Shown piece by piece: positions 7,173 to 13,992 of a stretch of 14,356 bases of DNA. The notes under the pieces are model-generated. The model was not told the origin of the DNA, did no database searches, and worked only from the letters and a program-made list of their open reading frames with translations. Numbering within the stretch: the first letter of the stretch is position 1; each line of letters opens with the position of its first letter. The translations under genes and the position numbers were made by a program. The DNA is from Saprospiraceae bacterium. GTDB lineage: Bacteria; Bacteroidota; Bacteroidia; Chitinophagales; Saprospiraceae. Location: NCBI GenBank assembly GCA_020528935.1, contig JAJDFU010000206.1, forward strand, positions 1 to 14,356, given 5' to 3'.

Positions 7173-8159
7173 TTGCTTTCCCTGTTTCGAACCAACCAGT
7201 TTCTGGCCAGCGTGCTGTTTCTGCCATACCTGCTGCTGCTGCGGGTGTCCACCTGGTTCTTTCCGCTGCCCGGTTCGGTACACGATGCGGGCAGCGGCCT
7301 GGCCTTCCGGTGGCTCCTCGATCTCACCGGCCGCTCCGGCTGGTTGCCCCTGCTGGTCAGTGGCCTCTTGCTATTCGCCACGGCGGCCTGGCTCACCGCC
7401 TTCGTCATTCAAAGCCGCCTGAGCCGGGAGGTCACCTTGTTTCCAGGGGTTTTCCTCATCTTGTTTTGCAGCCTCTTTCCCGAATGCCTGATGCTCTCCC
7501 CCCTGCACGTGAGCAATTTGTTACTGCTGGCGGCGCTTTCCCAGCTCAGCGCCACCTACAAGCGCTATGCCATAGCCGGCCGTTTGTTCAATGTGGGTTT
7601 CTGGATCGCTGCGGCCAGCCTTTTTGTTCCGGTCTACGCCTTTTTCCTCTTTTTTGCCTTTGCAGGCCTTAGCGTACTTCGGGCTTATGCCTTCCGCGAA
7701 CAACTCATGCTGCTGGTCGGCTTTTTCGCGCCCTACTGGCTGCTCTTTGCCGCCTTGTTCTGGCTGGACCAGGCCCATCTCCTGCTCCAGCACTTTCAGT
7801 CGGGCTATTCCTTTTTGGATCTCTCGGGCCTGGTCCTTCAGCCCTGGATACCCAAATTGCTGTTGGTAGGCCTGCTCTTGCTGATCGTCTTGTTCAGCCT
7901 GCGGCAGTACGTCTCGAAGACCTCCATCAAGGTGCAGAAGACCATATACCTGTTCTTCTGGCTGCTTTTCACGGCCGGCCTGGCGGTTCCCTTTCAAAGC
8001 CAGCTGGGGCTGGCGCACGTACAGCTGATAGCCATCCCGGCAGGCGCACTGCTGGCCCTCAATTTCAATCAGCTCAGTACGAGCTGGAGCGAACTGCTGC
8101 ATTTGCTGCTCTTGCTGTGCGCGGCCTATTTTCAGCTGGCCGACAGCCTGAGCGTATAA
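7173..8159 (+). CDS. Multi-helix membrane protein, DUF6427-like
   Basis: A very hydrophobic 328-residue protein with about eight to ten helices and short loops, probably in the inner membrane. No catalytic motif is visible. The opening LSLFRTNQ and overall pattern recall the Bacteroidota family DUF6427, whose function is unknown; this is recall, not a search. The start is unusual: an in-frame TAA lies at 7158-7160 and no ATG occurs before the first helix, so the TTG at 7173 is the best start. It ends 49 bp before purQ. GC content and codon use look like those of its neighbours. Confidence 0.82.
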   Translation: MLSLFRTNQFLASVLFLPYLLLLRVSTWFFPLPGSVHDAGSGLAFRWLLDLTGRSGWLPLLVSGLLLFATAAWLTAFVIQSRLSREVTLFPGVFLILFCSLFPECLMLSPLHVSNLLLLAALSQLSATYKRYAIAGRLFNVGFWIAAASLFVPVYAFFLFFAFAGLSVLRAYAFREQLMLLVGFFAPYWLLFAALFWLDQAHLLLQHFQSGYSFLDLSGLVLQPWIPKLLLVGLLLLIVLFSLRQYVSKTSIKVQKTIYLFFWLLFTAGLAVPFQSQLGLAHVQLIAIPAGALLALNFNQLSTSWSELLHLLLLLCAAYFQLADSLSV

Positions 8160-8184
8160 GGCCGCTGCGGCCTGTATTTTTCGC

Positions 8185-8192
8185 TATTTTTG
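8185..8192 (+). promoter_or_regulatory. Putative -7 promoter box (TATTTTTG) for purQ
   Basis: TATTTTTG matches TAnnTTTG exactly and ends 16 bp before the purQ ATG, implying a very short leader. No -33 TTTG is seen. It suggests purQ can be transcribed on its own. Confidence 0.5.
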
Positions 8193-8208
8193 CGCAAAAG
8201 CAAAAGGC

Positions 8209-8919
8209 ATGAAGTTTGGCGTAGTCGTCTTTCCGGGCTCTAATTGCGATGACGATATGGTGCACGTGCTGGGCACCGTGATGGGGCAGCCGGTGCAAAA
8301 GCTCTGGCACAAGGACACGACCCTGCCCGACTTCGGGCCGGGCGATTGCATCGTCCTCCCGGGCGGATTTTCCTATGGCGACTACTTGCGTTCGGGAGCC
8401 ATCGCCCGCTTCTCCCCCATCATGGAATCCGTGGTGGCTTTTGCGGAGCAGGGCGGCCTGGTGTGGGGCATCTGCAATGGCTTTCAGGTGTTGTGCGAGG
8501 CCGGCTTGCTGCCCGGCGTACTGCTGCGCAATACCAACCAGCGCTTCACCTGCAAAAACGCATACCTGCGCACGGCCACTACCCGCAGCCCGATCACGCG
8601 TCGGCTAAAGCCCGGGGAGGTGCTGCGCATTCCCATCGCCCACGCCGACGGTCGCTATTATGCCGATGAGGCTACCCTGGAAGCCCTTCAGGCCAACGAC
8701 CAGATCCTCTTCCAGTACTGCGATGCCGAAGGCCGGCTGAGCGAGGCGGCCAACCCCAACGGCAGCCTGCTGCACATCGCCGGCATCTGCAACACCCGCC
8801 GCAACGTCATGGGTATGATGCCTCATCCCGAACGCGCCGCCGAGGCCGAGCTGGGGAATACCGACGGCCGCGGCCTGTTTGAATCCCTGCTCGAAGCAGC
8901 CCCCTTGCCGGCCGGCTAG
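8209..8919 (+). CDS. purQ: Phosphoribosylformylglycinamidine synthase, glutaminase subunit PurQ
   Basis: The glutamine amidotransferase subunit of FGAM synthase, step four of de novo purine synthesis; it releases ammonia from glutamine for the PurL synthase subunit, with PurS bridging. The protein has 236 residues, the normal size for stand-alone PurQ. It opens KFGVVVFPGSNCDDD (2-16), has the oxyanion stretch LPGGFSYGDYLRSGAIA at 50-66, the nucleophile C89 in GICNGFQVLCEAGLLPG, and H206 and E208 of the triad in GMMPHPERA. A stand-alone PurQ implies the organism uses the split PurLQS enzyme rather than the single large PurL. Neither purL nor purS is in the window, and the neighbours are unrelated. 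Confidence 0.97.
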   Translation: MKFGVVVFPGSNCDDDMVHVLGTVMGQPVQKLWHKDTTLPDFGPGDCIVLPGGFSYGDYLRSGAIARFSPIMESVVAFAEQGGLVWGICNGFQVLCEAGLLPGVLLRNTNQRFTCKNAYLRTATTRSPITRRLKPGEVLRIPIAHADGRYYADEATLEALQANDQILFQYCDAEGRLSEAANPNGSLLHIAGICNTRRNVMGMMPHPERAAEAELGNTDGRGLFESLLEAAPLPAG

Positions 8920-8975
8920 ATTGTTAATCTTGCGTTATCCCGGCCGGGGGTATGCTATTATCGCCTGCAGCCCGT

Positions 8976-8983
8976 TATTTTTG
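8976..8983 (+). promoter_or_regulatory. Putative -7 promoter box (TATTTTTG) for the nDsbD-like gene
   Basis: TATTTTTG is a full match to TAnnTTTG, 25 bp before the ATG at 9009. Because transcription would begin near 8990, it argues against the earlier in-frame start at 8952. A 10-bp palindrome CCCGGCCGGG (8939-8948) lies upstream. No -33 element is clear. Confidence 0.55.
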
Positions 8984-9008
8984 TGCCTGTTCTTTAAATC
9001 ACAACGGC

Positions 9009-9467
9009 ATGCGCGCGAGCTTCACCATCCTAGGCATCCTGCTTTGCAGCCGGGTGCTGCTTCCCGCTCAGGCATTGGCAGAGGAACCCGTCAAATGGTC
9101 GTTCGAGGCCCGGCAGGTAGCCGAAGGCGAATACGAACTGATCTATACCGCTCGCATCGATGTAGGCTGGTACCTCTATTCCCAAAAAATGGAAAACGAA
9201 CTGGGCCCTGTGCCCACGAGCATCGTGTACGATCAGCCCGAAGCCATCGAGTTGCTGGGCGAGGCCCGGGAAAGCGGCGGGCGCGTGGAACAATACGATC
9301 CCGTTTTCGATATGAAGCTGGTCAAGTTCAAAAATGAAGCCGTCTTTACCCAACGAGTGCGGTTTTCCGAAACCCCTTCTGCACTCAGCGGGTATATAGA
9401 ATACATGTGTTGCGACAATGAAAAGTGCCTGCCGCCCAGGGAGGTCCCGTTCCGCTTCGAATGGTGA
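9009..9467 (+). CDS. Secreted stand-alone nDsbD-like domain protein
   Basis: A 152-residue exported protein made of one copy of the domain found at the N-terminus of DsbD, which in E. coli passes electrons to periplasmic thiol proteins. A signal peptide spans about 1-24, with a good cleavage site after AQALA. The mature part has KWSFEA (29-34), GWYLYSQ (53-59), GPVPTS (66-71), VFTQRVRF (112-119) and CCDNEKCLPP (134-143), giving C135 and C140 as the likely redox pair plus an extra C134. The same motifs recur twice in the DsbD encoded next door. The ATG at 9009 follows a promoter box and immediately precedes the signal peptide. It may be a periplasmic partner or spare electron acceptor of DsbD; that role is inferred. 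Confidence 0.9.
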   Translation: MRASFTILGILLCSRVLLPAQALAEEPVKWSFEARQVAEGEYELIYTARIDVGWYLYSQKMENELGPVPTSIVYDQPEAIELLGEARESGGRVEQYDPVFDMKLVKFKNEAVFTQRVRFSETPSALSGYIEYMCCDNEKCLPPREVPFRFEW

Positions 9468-9499
9468 CCAGGTTCACCGAAGATCCCCGGGCAAATGGG

Positions 9500-9507
9500 C
9501 ACTTTTG
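9500..9507 (+). promoter_or_regulatory. Weak -7-like box (CACTTTTG) for dsbD
   Basis: CACTTTTG differs from TAnnTTTG only at the first base and lies 24 bp before the dsbD ATG, the same spacing as for the neighbouring nDsbD-like gene. It sits in a 64-bp gap, so read-through from upstream is also likely. Confidence 0.35.
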
Positions 9508-9531
9508 TCCCGTGAACAAAAACGATTAGGC

Positions 9532-12138
9532 ATGATGCGCTGGCTGACCCTTGTACTGTTCTCCCTTTTCTTCCTGGAGCTGGCTGCCCAGCCCGGCATG
9601 CTCCGGCCCGTTACCTGGTCTTTCAGCCAGGAACAGCTGAACGAGGACGAATGGATGCTCACCTTTACCGCCGAGATCGAAGCGGGCTGGACCATCTACT
9701 CGCAGTTCATCGATCAGGACAAGATCGGTCCCATACCTACCAGCTTTCACTTCGATGAAGGCGAGCATTTCGAGCTGGTCGGAGAAACCCGCGAAACGGG
9801 CCAGCCCAAGAAAACGGGCTACGACGCCTACTTCGACATGGAGCTCACCAAATTGTATAATCGGGCCGTATTCAAGCAGCGCGTGCGGGTGAGCGATCCC
9901 ACCCCTCCCATTACCGGGTACCTGGAATACATGAGCTGCGACAAGGCGCGCTGCCTGCCGCCCCAAGATCTGGATTTCAGCTTTGCCCTGCAACCAGCCG
10001 CCGGGCAGGCGCAGGCCGCCCGCGCAGCGCCCACGCCCCTGCCGGAGGAAAAATCCGCCGAGGAGGCGCCCACTGCCGGCGATTTCGCCGCTCCGGCACC
10101 CCTGGAATCCACAGTCGGGCCGGAGGATGCCCCGGACCAGACCGGCCCGCTCCAACCCGTAAGCTGGTCCTTTTCCCTGCGCGATATTGCGGGCGAGTTG
10201 GCCGAGTTGGTCTTCACTGCCGAACTGGAGCCGGGGTGGACCATCTACTCCCAGCATACCGATCCCGACAACGGCCCGGTGCCGACCTTCTTCTTTTTTG
10301 AAGAAGGCACGCATTACGAGCGGATCGGCCCCGTGGAAGAAAAGGGCGAACTGAAAACGGGCAAGGATCCGTTGTTCAACAATGCGCTGGTCAAGAAATT
10401 CGCGTCCGGCCCGGTCGTATTTACCCAAAAGATCAAGGTACTGGATGCCGGCAAACCGGTAGTGGGCTATGTGGAAAGCATGGCGTGCGACGACAGCCGC
10501 TGCCTGCCGCCCACGCCCGTTGATTTCACCATTTCCCTGTCGGAAGATCCGGCTGCCCAGGCCGCCGTTCCAACACAGAGCGGCTTGCCAATGGTGGATC
10601 AGGCCATTCCGTCGCTGCAAGCCTCCCGGGAAGATCCCGCAGGAAATTGCGGCGGGGGCAGCGAGAACGGAACGGACCGCAGCCTGTGGCTCCCCTTCCT
10701 GCTCGGCTTTGCAGGCGGCCTACTGGCCTTGCCCACGCCCTGCGTCTTCCCGATGATCCCCCTCACCGTGAGTTTTTTCCCCAAGCGCTCCACCCACCGT
10801 CGGCCCGGGCTGCGCCAGGCCCAGCCCACCGGCCTACCCACCCTCCGCGCTTCCGTGGGCCTCTGGCTGTTGGTGAGCGCGGCCTCCGCCCCTACGGCCC
10901 TGAACGAGTTGTCTACCAACTGGATCGCCAATGTGCTCTTCTTCGCCATTTTCGTGTTGTTCGCGCTGTCCTTCTTCGGCCTGTTCGAGATTACCCTGCC
11001 GAGCAGCTGGGCCAATAAAAGCGATGCCATGGCCGACAAGGGCGGACTGATCGGGATCTTTTTTATGGCCTTTACCCTGGCCATTGTCTCCTTTAGCTGT
11101 ACCGGGCCCATCATCGGTTCGGCCATTGTAGCGGCGGCGGGCAGCAAGACCGGCCCCTTTGTGGTGATGCTGGGCTTTTCCACCGCCCTGGCTTTGCCCT
11201 TCGGCCTTTTCGCCGCCTTTCCCAGCTTGCTCAATGCCCTGCCGCGCTCCGGCAGCTGGATGAACAGCGTCAAGGTGGTGCTGGGCTTCGTCGAACTGGC
11301 CCTGGCGTTCAAGTTTCTCTCCGTGGCCGATATGACCATGCATTGGAACATCCTGCCGTATGAGCTTTTCCTGGGCATCTGGGTGCTCATTGCCCTGGCT
11401 ATGGGGCTCTACCTGCTGGGCGTCATTCGCTTTCCGCACGACAGTCCCGCCAGGAAGCTATCGCCCCTCCGCATGGGCCTGGGTTTGGCCACCCTGGGGC
11501 TGGCCGCCTACCTGCTCACCGGTTTCTTGTACAATGAAAAAACGCAGTCCTACCGGGCGCTCAAACTCATGAGCGGACTGGCGCCGCCTACCCAGTACAA
11601 TCTCTTCCTGGAGGATCCGGACCTGAAGCCCGAGCTCAAGCAGCGCTATCCCTCTTACGCCAAGTGCGCCAACAACCTGGACTGCTTCAAAGACTACTAC
11701 CAGGGACTGGCCTACGCCCGGGAAGTGAACAAGCCCATCCTGCTGGATTTTACCGGCTATGGCTGCGTCAATTGCCGCAAAACGGAAGAGCACATCTGGA
11801 TCGAAGACGAGGTGTGGCGCACCATACAGGAAGATTATGTGCTCATCTCCCTCTATGTGGACGACCGCAAGCCCCTGGACGAAGTGATGATCTCCAAAAG
11901 CCGGCAGGCCAAACTGCGGAATATCGGGCACAAGTGGGCCGATTTCCAGATCGTCAACTTCAAGCAGAATTCCCAGCCGCTGTACGTACTGGTTTCCCCG
12001 GAAGAACAGGTGCTGGCTCCGCCCCGCGGTTATGATGAATCCGTGGAGGAGTACGCCAGCTTTCTCAAGTGCGGGCTGCACACCTTTCAAACGCTGAATG
12101 AAAAGGGCGGGAAACTCGAGGGCTTGTCCTCCCGCTAG
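9532..12138 (+). CDS. dsbD: DsbD-type thiol:disulfide interchange protein with two N-terminal nDsbD domains
   Basis: A membrane protein that carries electrons from cytoplasmic thioredoxin to the periplasm, serving disulfide isomerisation and cytochrome c maturation. The 868 residues are: signal peptide (1-20), nDsbD-like domain 1 (about 27-152; C136/C141 in SCDKARCLPP), an Ala/Pro/Glu-rich linker (154-205), nDsbD-like domain 2 (about 209-336; C319/C324 in ACDDSRCLPP), a linker, the membrane core (about 385-667) with C404 in PTPCVFPMIPLTVSFF and C523 in VSFSCTGPIIGS, and a C-terminal thioredoxin domain (about 715-850) with CVNC at 745-748. A further pair, C712/C718, precedes it. Two N-terminal domains make it longer than the usual one-domain form. 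The frame is open from 9418, but the ATG at 9532 directly starts the signal peptide. The second membrane helix (about 427-450) is unusually polar. Confidence 0.95.
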   Translation: MMRWLTLVLFSLFFLELAAQPGMLRPVTWSFSQEQLNEDEWMLTFTAEIEAGWTIYSQFIDQDKIGPIPTSFHFDEGEHFELVGETRETGQPKKTGYDAYFDMELTKLYNRAVFKQRVRVSDPTPPITGYLEYMSCDKARCLPPQDLDFSFALQPAAGQAQAARAAPTPLPEEKSAEEAPTAGDFAAPAPLESTVGPEDAPDQTGPLQPVSWSFSLRDIAGELAELVFTAELEPGWTIYSQHTDPDNGPVPTFFFFEEGTHYERIGPVEEKGELKTGKDPLFNNALVKKFASGPVVFTQKIKVLDAGKPVVGYVESMACDDSRCLPPTPVDFTISLSEDPAAQAAVPTQSGLPMVDQAIPSLQASREDPAGNCGGGSENGTDRSLWLPFLLGFAGGLLALPTPCVFPMIPLTVSFFPKRSTHRRPGLRQAQPTGLPTLRASVGLWLLVSAASAPTALNELSTNWIANVLFFAIFVLFALSFFGLFEITLPSSWANKSDAMADKGGLIGIFFMAFTLAIVSFSCTGPIIGSAIVAAAGSKTGPFVVMLGFSTALALPFGLFAAFPSLLNALPRSGSWMNSVKVVLGFVELALAFKFLSVADMTMHWNILPYELFLGIWVLIALAMGLYLLGVIRFPHDSPARKLSPLRMGLGLATLGLAAYLLTGFLYNEKTQSYRALKLMSGLAPPTQYNLFLEDPDLKPELKQRYPSYAKCANNLDCFKDYYQGLAYAREVNKPILLDFTGYGCVNCRKTEEHIWIEDEVWRTIQEDYVLISLYVDDRKPLDEVMISKSRQAKLRNIGHKWADFQIVNFKQNSQPLYVLVSPEEQVLAPPRGYDESVEEYASFLKCGLHTFQTLNEKGGKLEGLSSR

Positions 12139-12246
12139 CGGCAAAACTTCCTTGGGTTGTTCTGAACGGGGCCGCTGAAAAGGCGGTTGGCGCCCGAGCC
12201 CGTTCCGTCCGGCGGGCCTGAGGGACTTGCGAGGCGCGCGGCCCGA
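12139..12246. other. Convergent gap with inverted repeat after dsbD
   Basis: This 108-bp gap lies between the converging dsbD and biotin-carrier genes. GAACGGG at 12164-12170 pairs with CCCGTTC at 12199-12205, enclosing a shorter CCGC/GCGG stem. The place suits a two-way terminator, but there is no T-run on either strand, so the function is uncertain. Confidence 0.35.
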
Positions 12247-12735
12247 TCACTCCATATCGATCAGTACAAAGCCCTTTTCCACGGCCTCGCCTTTTTGGGC
12301 ATTGACGGCCTTGATGGTGGCCGCCGCAGGCGCTTTGATGACGTTTTCCATTTTCATGGCTTCGAGGATCAGAAGGGTTTGCCCCTCGGCCACCGCTTCG
12401 CCTTCCTTTACGGAAACTTCGAGTACCAGGCCGGGCATAGGCGCTTTGATCTCGCTGACTTTCAGGCCGGCCTGCACGTGCAATCCGAGGCGTTTGACCA
12501 ACTGGTCGTACTCATCGTTCAGCTGCACGTCGAAGCGGCTGCCGTCTATCCGGATGGCAAAGCGCTTGTTTTGATAGTCCACTTCCAGCAATTGGGCAAT
12601 GTAGTTCCTGGACTGGTAGATGAGGTGGTAGCGATCGCCGCTCAGCGGCAGGAGGTCGAGTTTTCCGGGATGCAGATCGTCCCAGAGAAAGTCCTCATTA
12701 ACTTGAGCGGAGAAGGACGGTGACTGGTCGTTCAT
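12247..12735 (-). CDS. Biotin carboxyl carrier protein (acyl-CoA carboxylase type)
   Basis: A small carrier whose biotinylated lysine shuttles carboxyl groups between a biotin carboxylase and a carboxyltransferase. The 162-residue protein has an N-terminal beta-rich region (about 20-90) and a C-terminal biotinyl domain (about 94-162) with the biotinylation motif EAMKM, K128 being the acceptor, preceded by APMPGLV (98-104). This layout matches the stand-alone carrier subunit of propionyl-CoA or related carboxylases in Bacteroidota better than E. coli AccB. No carboxylase or transferase gene is adjacent. Its ATG overlaps the stop of the upstream membrane gene (ATGA, 12732-12735), pointing to coupled translation, although the neighbours concern the ATP synthase and cytoskeleton. 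Confidence 0.93.
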   Translation of the reverse strand: MNDQSPSFSAQVNEDFLWDDLHPGKLDLLPLSGDRYHLIYQSRNYIAQLLEVDYQNKRFAIRIDGSRFDVQLNDEYDQLVKRLGLHVQAGLKVSEIKAPMPGLVLEVSVKEGEAVAEGQTLLILEAMKMENVIKAPAAATIKAVNAQKGEAVEKGFVLIDME

Positions 12736-13127
12736 GACAGGTCGTTAGGCGTGAGGCGGCTAAACCGCATGAGCAAGTGCGTTTCAAAAATAGTGTAAAG
12801 CAGGTAAAGACTGAAAAAAGGGAGCAAAAACCAGTGGTCCTGCGGAGCCTGTTGCTGTACGTACCCCCAGACCAAGGCGATACAGGCCGCAATTTTGAAT
12901 GCGGTCACGCCGATGGCGACCTGAAGCAGCAGCTTGGGATTATTGGATCTGGCGCTGCGGTAGGCCCAGGCATAAATCAACAGGGTGAGTAAAACAAAAA
13001 ACCCCAGGGACAACCACGAAAAACGCGCATGCGCTCCTACGACCGCCCACTGATGCACGAACACCAGCATCAGGGCGGCCACAGCGCTCAGGCTTGCCAG
13101 GGCCAGCAGAAAACGCAGGAAGGACAT
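12732..13127 (-). CDS. Four-helix membrane protein, probable ATP-synthase-associated (AtpI-like)
   Basis: A 131-residue hydrophobic protein with four helices (about 3-25, 37-57, 67-88 and 98-120). No catalytic motif is visible. Its place right after AtpZ, and its size and topology, fit the poorly conserved subunit-I-like protein that in many Bacteroidota sits between AtpZ and atpB; this is inferred from context. I chose the ATG at 13127 (MSFLRFLL), 6 bp after the AtpZ stop; a GTG at 13133, touching that stop, would add two residues. Its own stop overlaps the biotin-carrier start by 4 bp. Confidence 0.8.
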   Translation of the reverse strand: MSFLRFLLALASLSAVAALMLVFVHQWAVVGAHARFSWLSLGFFVLLTLLIYAWAYRSARSNNPKLLLQVAIGVTAFKIAACIALVWGYVQQQAPQDHWFLLPFFSLYLLYTIFETHLLMRFSRLTPNDLS

Positions 13128-13133
13128 GGCCAC

Positions 13134-13382
13134 TCAGTCTTTTCCGGTGATGAAATCCTTGAGCGTAAGGTAAAAGGCCGCAAAAATACCGAGCAGTGCA
13201 CCCACCAGAGTACACCAGGGCGTATCCAGCTGGAAATAGGCGTCCAGTTTTTGCCCGCCGAAGGTACCCAGGAAAATGAGCACCCCCATCTGTATGGCCA
13301 TCCCGGAGTACTTCAGGTACTCGGTTGACCGCCTGACCGGCTTGCGATCGGGATCTTCAGGCTTTGTTGGCTGACTGGACAA
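13134..13382 (-). CDS. AtpZ/AtpI-family ATP synthase accessory protein
   Basis: A small two-helix membrane protein thought to help assemble the F-type ATP synthase c-ring or to carry Mg2+/Ca2+ with AtpI. The 82 residues show a charged N-terminus, a first helix at about 28-44 (MAIQMGVLIFLGTFGGQKLD) and a second at about 56-76 (CTLVGALLGIFAAFYLTLKD); the G(G)xxLD motif between them is typical. The start is a TTG at 13382, since no ATG precedes the first helix. It is supported by a strong ribosome-binding site, AAGGAG, six bases upstream, and overlaps the bactofilin gene by 26 bp. No ATP synthase structural gene is in the window. Confidence 0.87.
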   Translation of the reverse strand: MSSQPTKPEDPDRKPVRRSTEYLKYSGMAIQMGVLIFLGTFGGQKLDAYFQLDTPWCTLVGALLGIFAAFYLTLKDFITGKD

Positions 13383-13821
13383 TCTTTTCTCCTTCTTTCT
13401 TGGCGGTTTGGGCCGGACCGGAAGCCGACTGGATTTTTCCGGCTCCCATGATGCAGGATACGTTGAACAGCCCGCCCGGCTCCACGATGAGCTTTTTGGT
13501 TTTGACCTCGCCGCTCACCTTGGCGGTCTTGCGCACATTCAACAGGTCGTACACTTCGATCTGGCCTTCAAATTCGCCTTCGATCACGGCATTGCTGCAC
13601 TTGATCTCGCCCTCTACCTTGCCGGAGGGGCCGATGATCACCTTGGCCTTGCAGTGCAGCTGGCCCTTGATGGTGCCGTCTACCCGGAAATCGTTTTCCG
13701 ACTGGATGGTCCCTTCCACCAAGGTGCCCTGCACCAGGCTGTTGTGGCTGCCCGGCGCCGCACTGGCCGGACCGAAGGGCGGTTTGCCGTTTGTTCCTTC
13801 CTTTTTGGTATTCCGTAACAT
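13357..13821 (-). CDS. Bactofilin (polymer-forming cytoskeletal protein)
   Basis: A self-polymerising cytoskeletal protein that forms nucleotide-free filaments, often membrane-associated and involved in cell shape or polar organisation. The 154 residues have a disordered N-terminus (1-27), a beta-helix core (about 28-125) with the repeating short-strand pattern (NDFRVDGTIKGQL, IGPSGKVEGEI, AVIEGEFEGQIEV, AKVSGEVKTKKLIVEPG) and a flexible tail. The length is typical. The ATG at 13821 is the natural start. Genes for bactofilin and AtpZ are often neighbours in Bacteroidota, as here. It leads a four-gene minus-strand cluster with overlapping ends. Confidence 0.95.
   Translation of the reverse strand: MLRNTKKEGTNGKPPFGPASAAPGSHNSLVQGTLVEGTIQSENDFRVDGTIKGQLHCKAKVIIGPSGKVEGEIKCSNAVIEGEFEGQIEVYDLLNVRKTAKVSGEVKTKKLIVEPGGLFNVSCIMGAGKIQSASGPAQTAKKEGEKIVQSANKA
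13389..13394 (-). promoter_or_regulatory. Ribosome-binding site AAGGAG for the AtpZ TTG start
   Basis: On the minus strand AAGGAG stands six bases before the TTG at 13382, inside the end of the bactofilin gene. Such clear Shine-Dalgarno sites are uncommon in Bacteroidota, where most genes here show none. It decides the AtpZ start. Confidence 0.6.
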
Positions 13822-13992
13822 AATAGCGATTGTTTTGTGCTCCGGCCGGGCGCTCCATCCGGGAGCTGCCAGCCGGCTTTTTTTGATCCAAAAGAGGCGT
13901 GTGTGAAATGGAAGCGCCGCATTGGGCAGCGAGCTTCATCAACCGGGGTTTTGCCGGCAAGCGGCATGTTCTCACTGGAGCTAAAGATAAGG
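13822..13992. other. Intergenic leader between PorP/SprF gene and bactofilin
   Basis: This 171-bp stretch should hold the promoter of the bactofilin cluster, but no full TAnnTTTG box is seen on the minus strand; the nearest is CTCTTTTG within GCCTCTTTTGGATC. A 10-bp palindrome TTGCCGGCAA is present in the half nearer the PorP/SprF gene. No gene is supported. Confidence 0.5.

Noticed and set aside
8952..9008. Longer start for the nDsbD-like gene (19 extra residues)
   Set aside because: The extra residues would precede a normal signal peptide, and a promoter box at 8976-8983 would place the transcript start inside them.
9418..9531. Longer start for dsbD overlapping the preceding gene
   Set aside because: It would place 38 basic, polar residues before a clean signal peptide at 9532.
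9526..10620. 364-codon open frame on the minus strand opposite dsbD
   Set aside because: It is antisense to the DsbD N-terminal domains, rich in Gly/Arg/Gln, with no family motif.
13842..13884. Possible terminator: imperfect GC-rich stem followed by TTTTTTT on the plus strand
   Set aside because: No plus-strand gene ends there; both flanking genes are on the minus strand and the stem needs several bulges.
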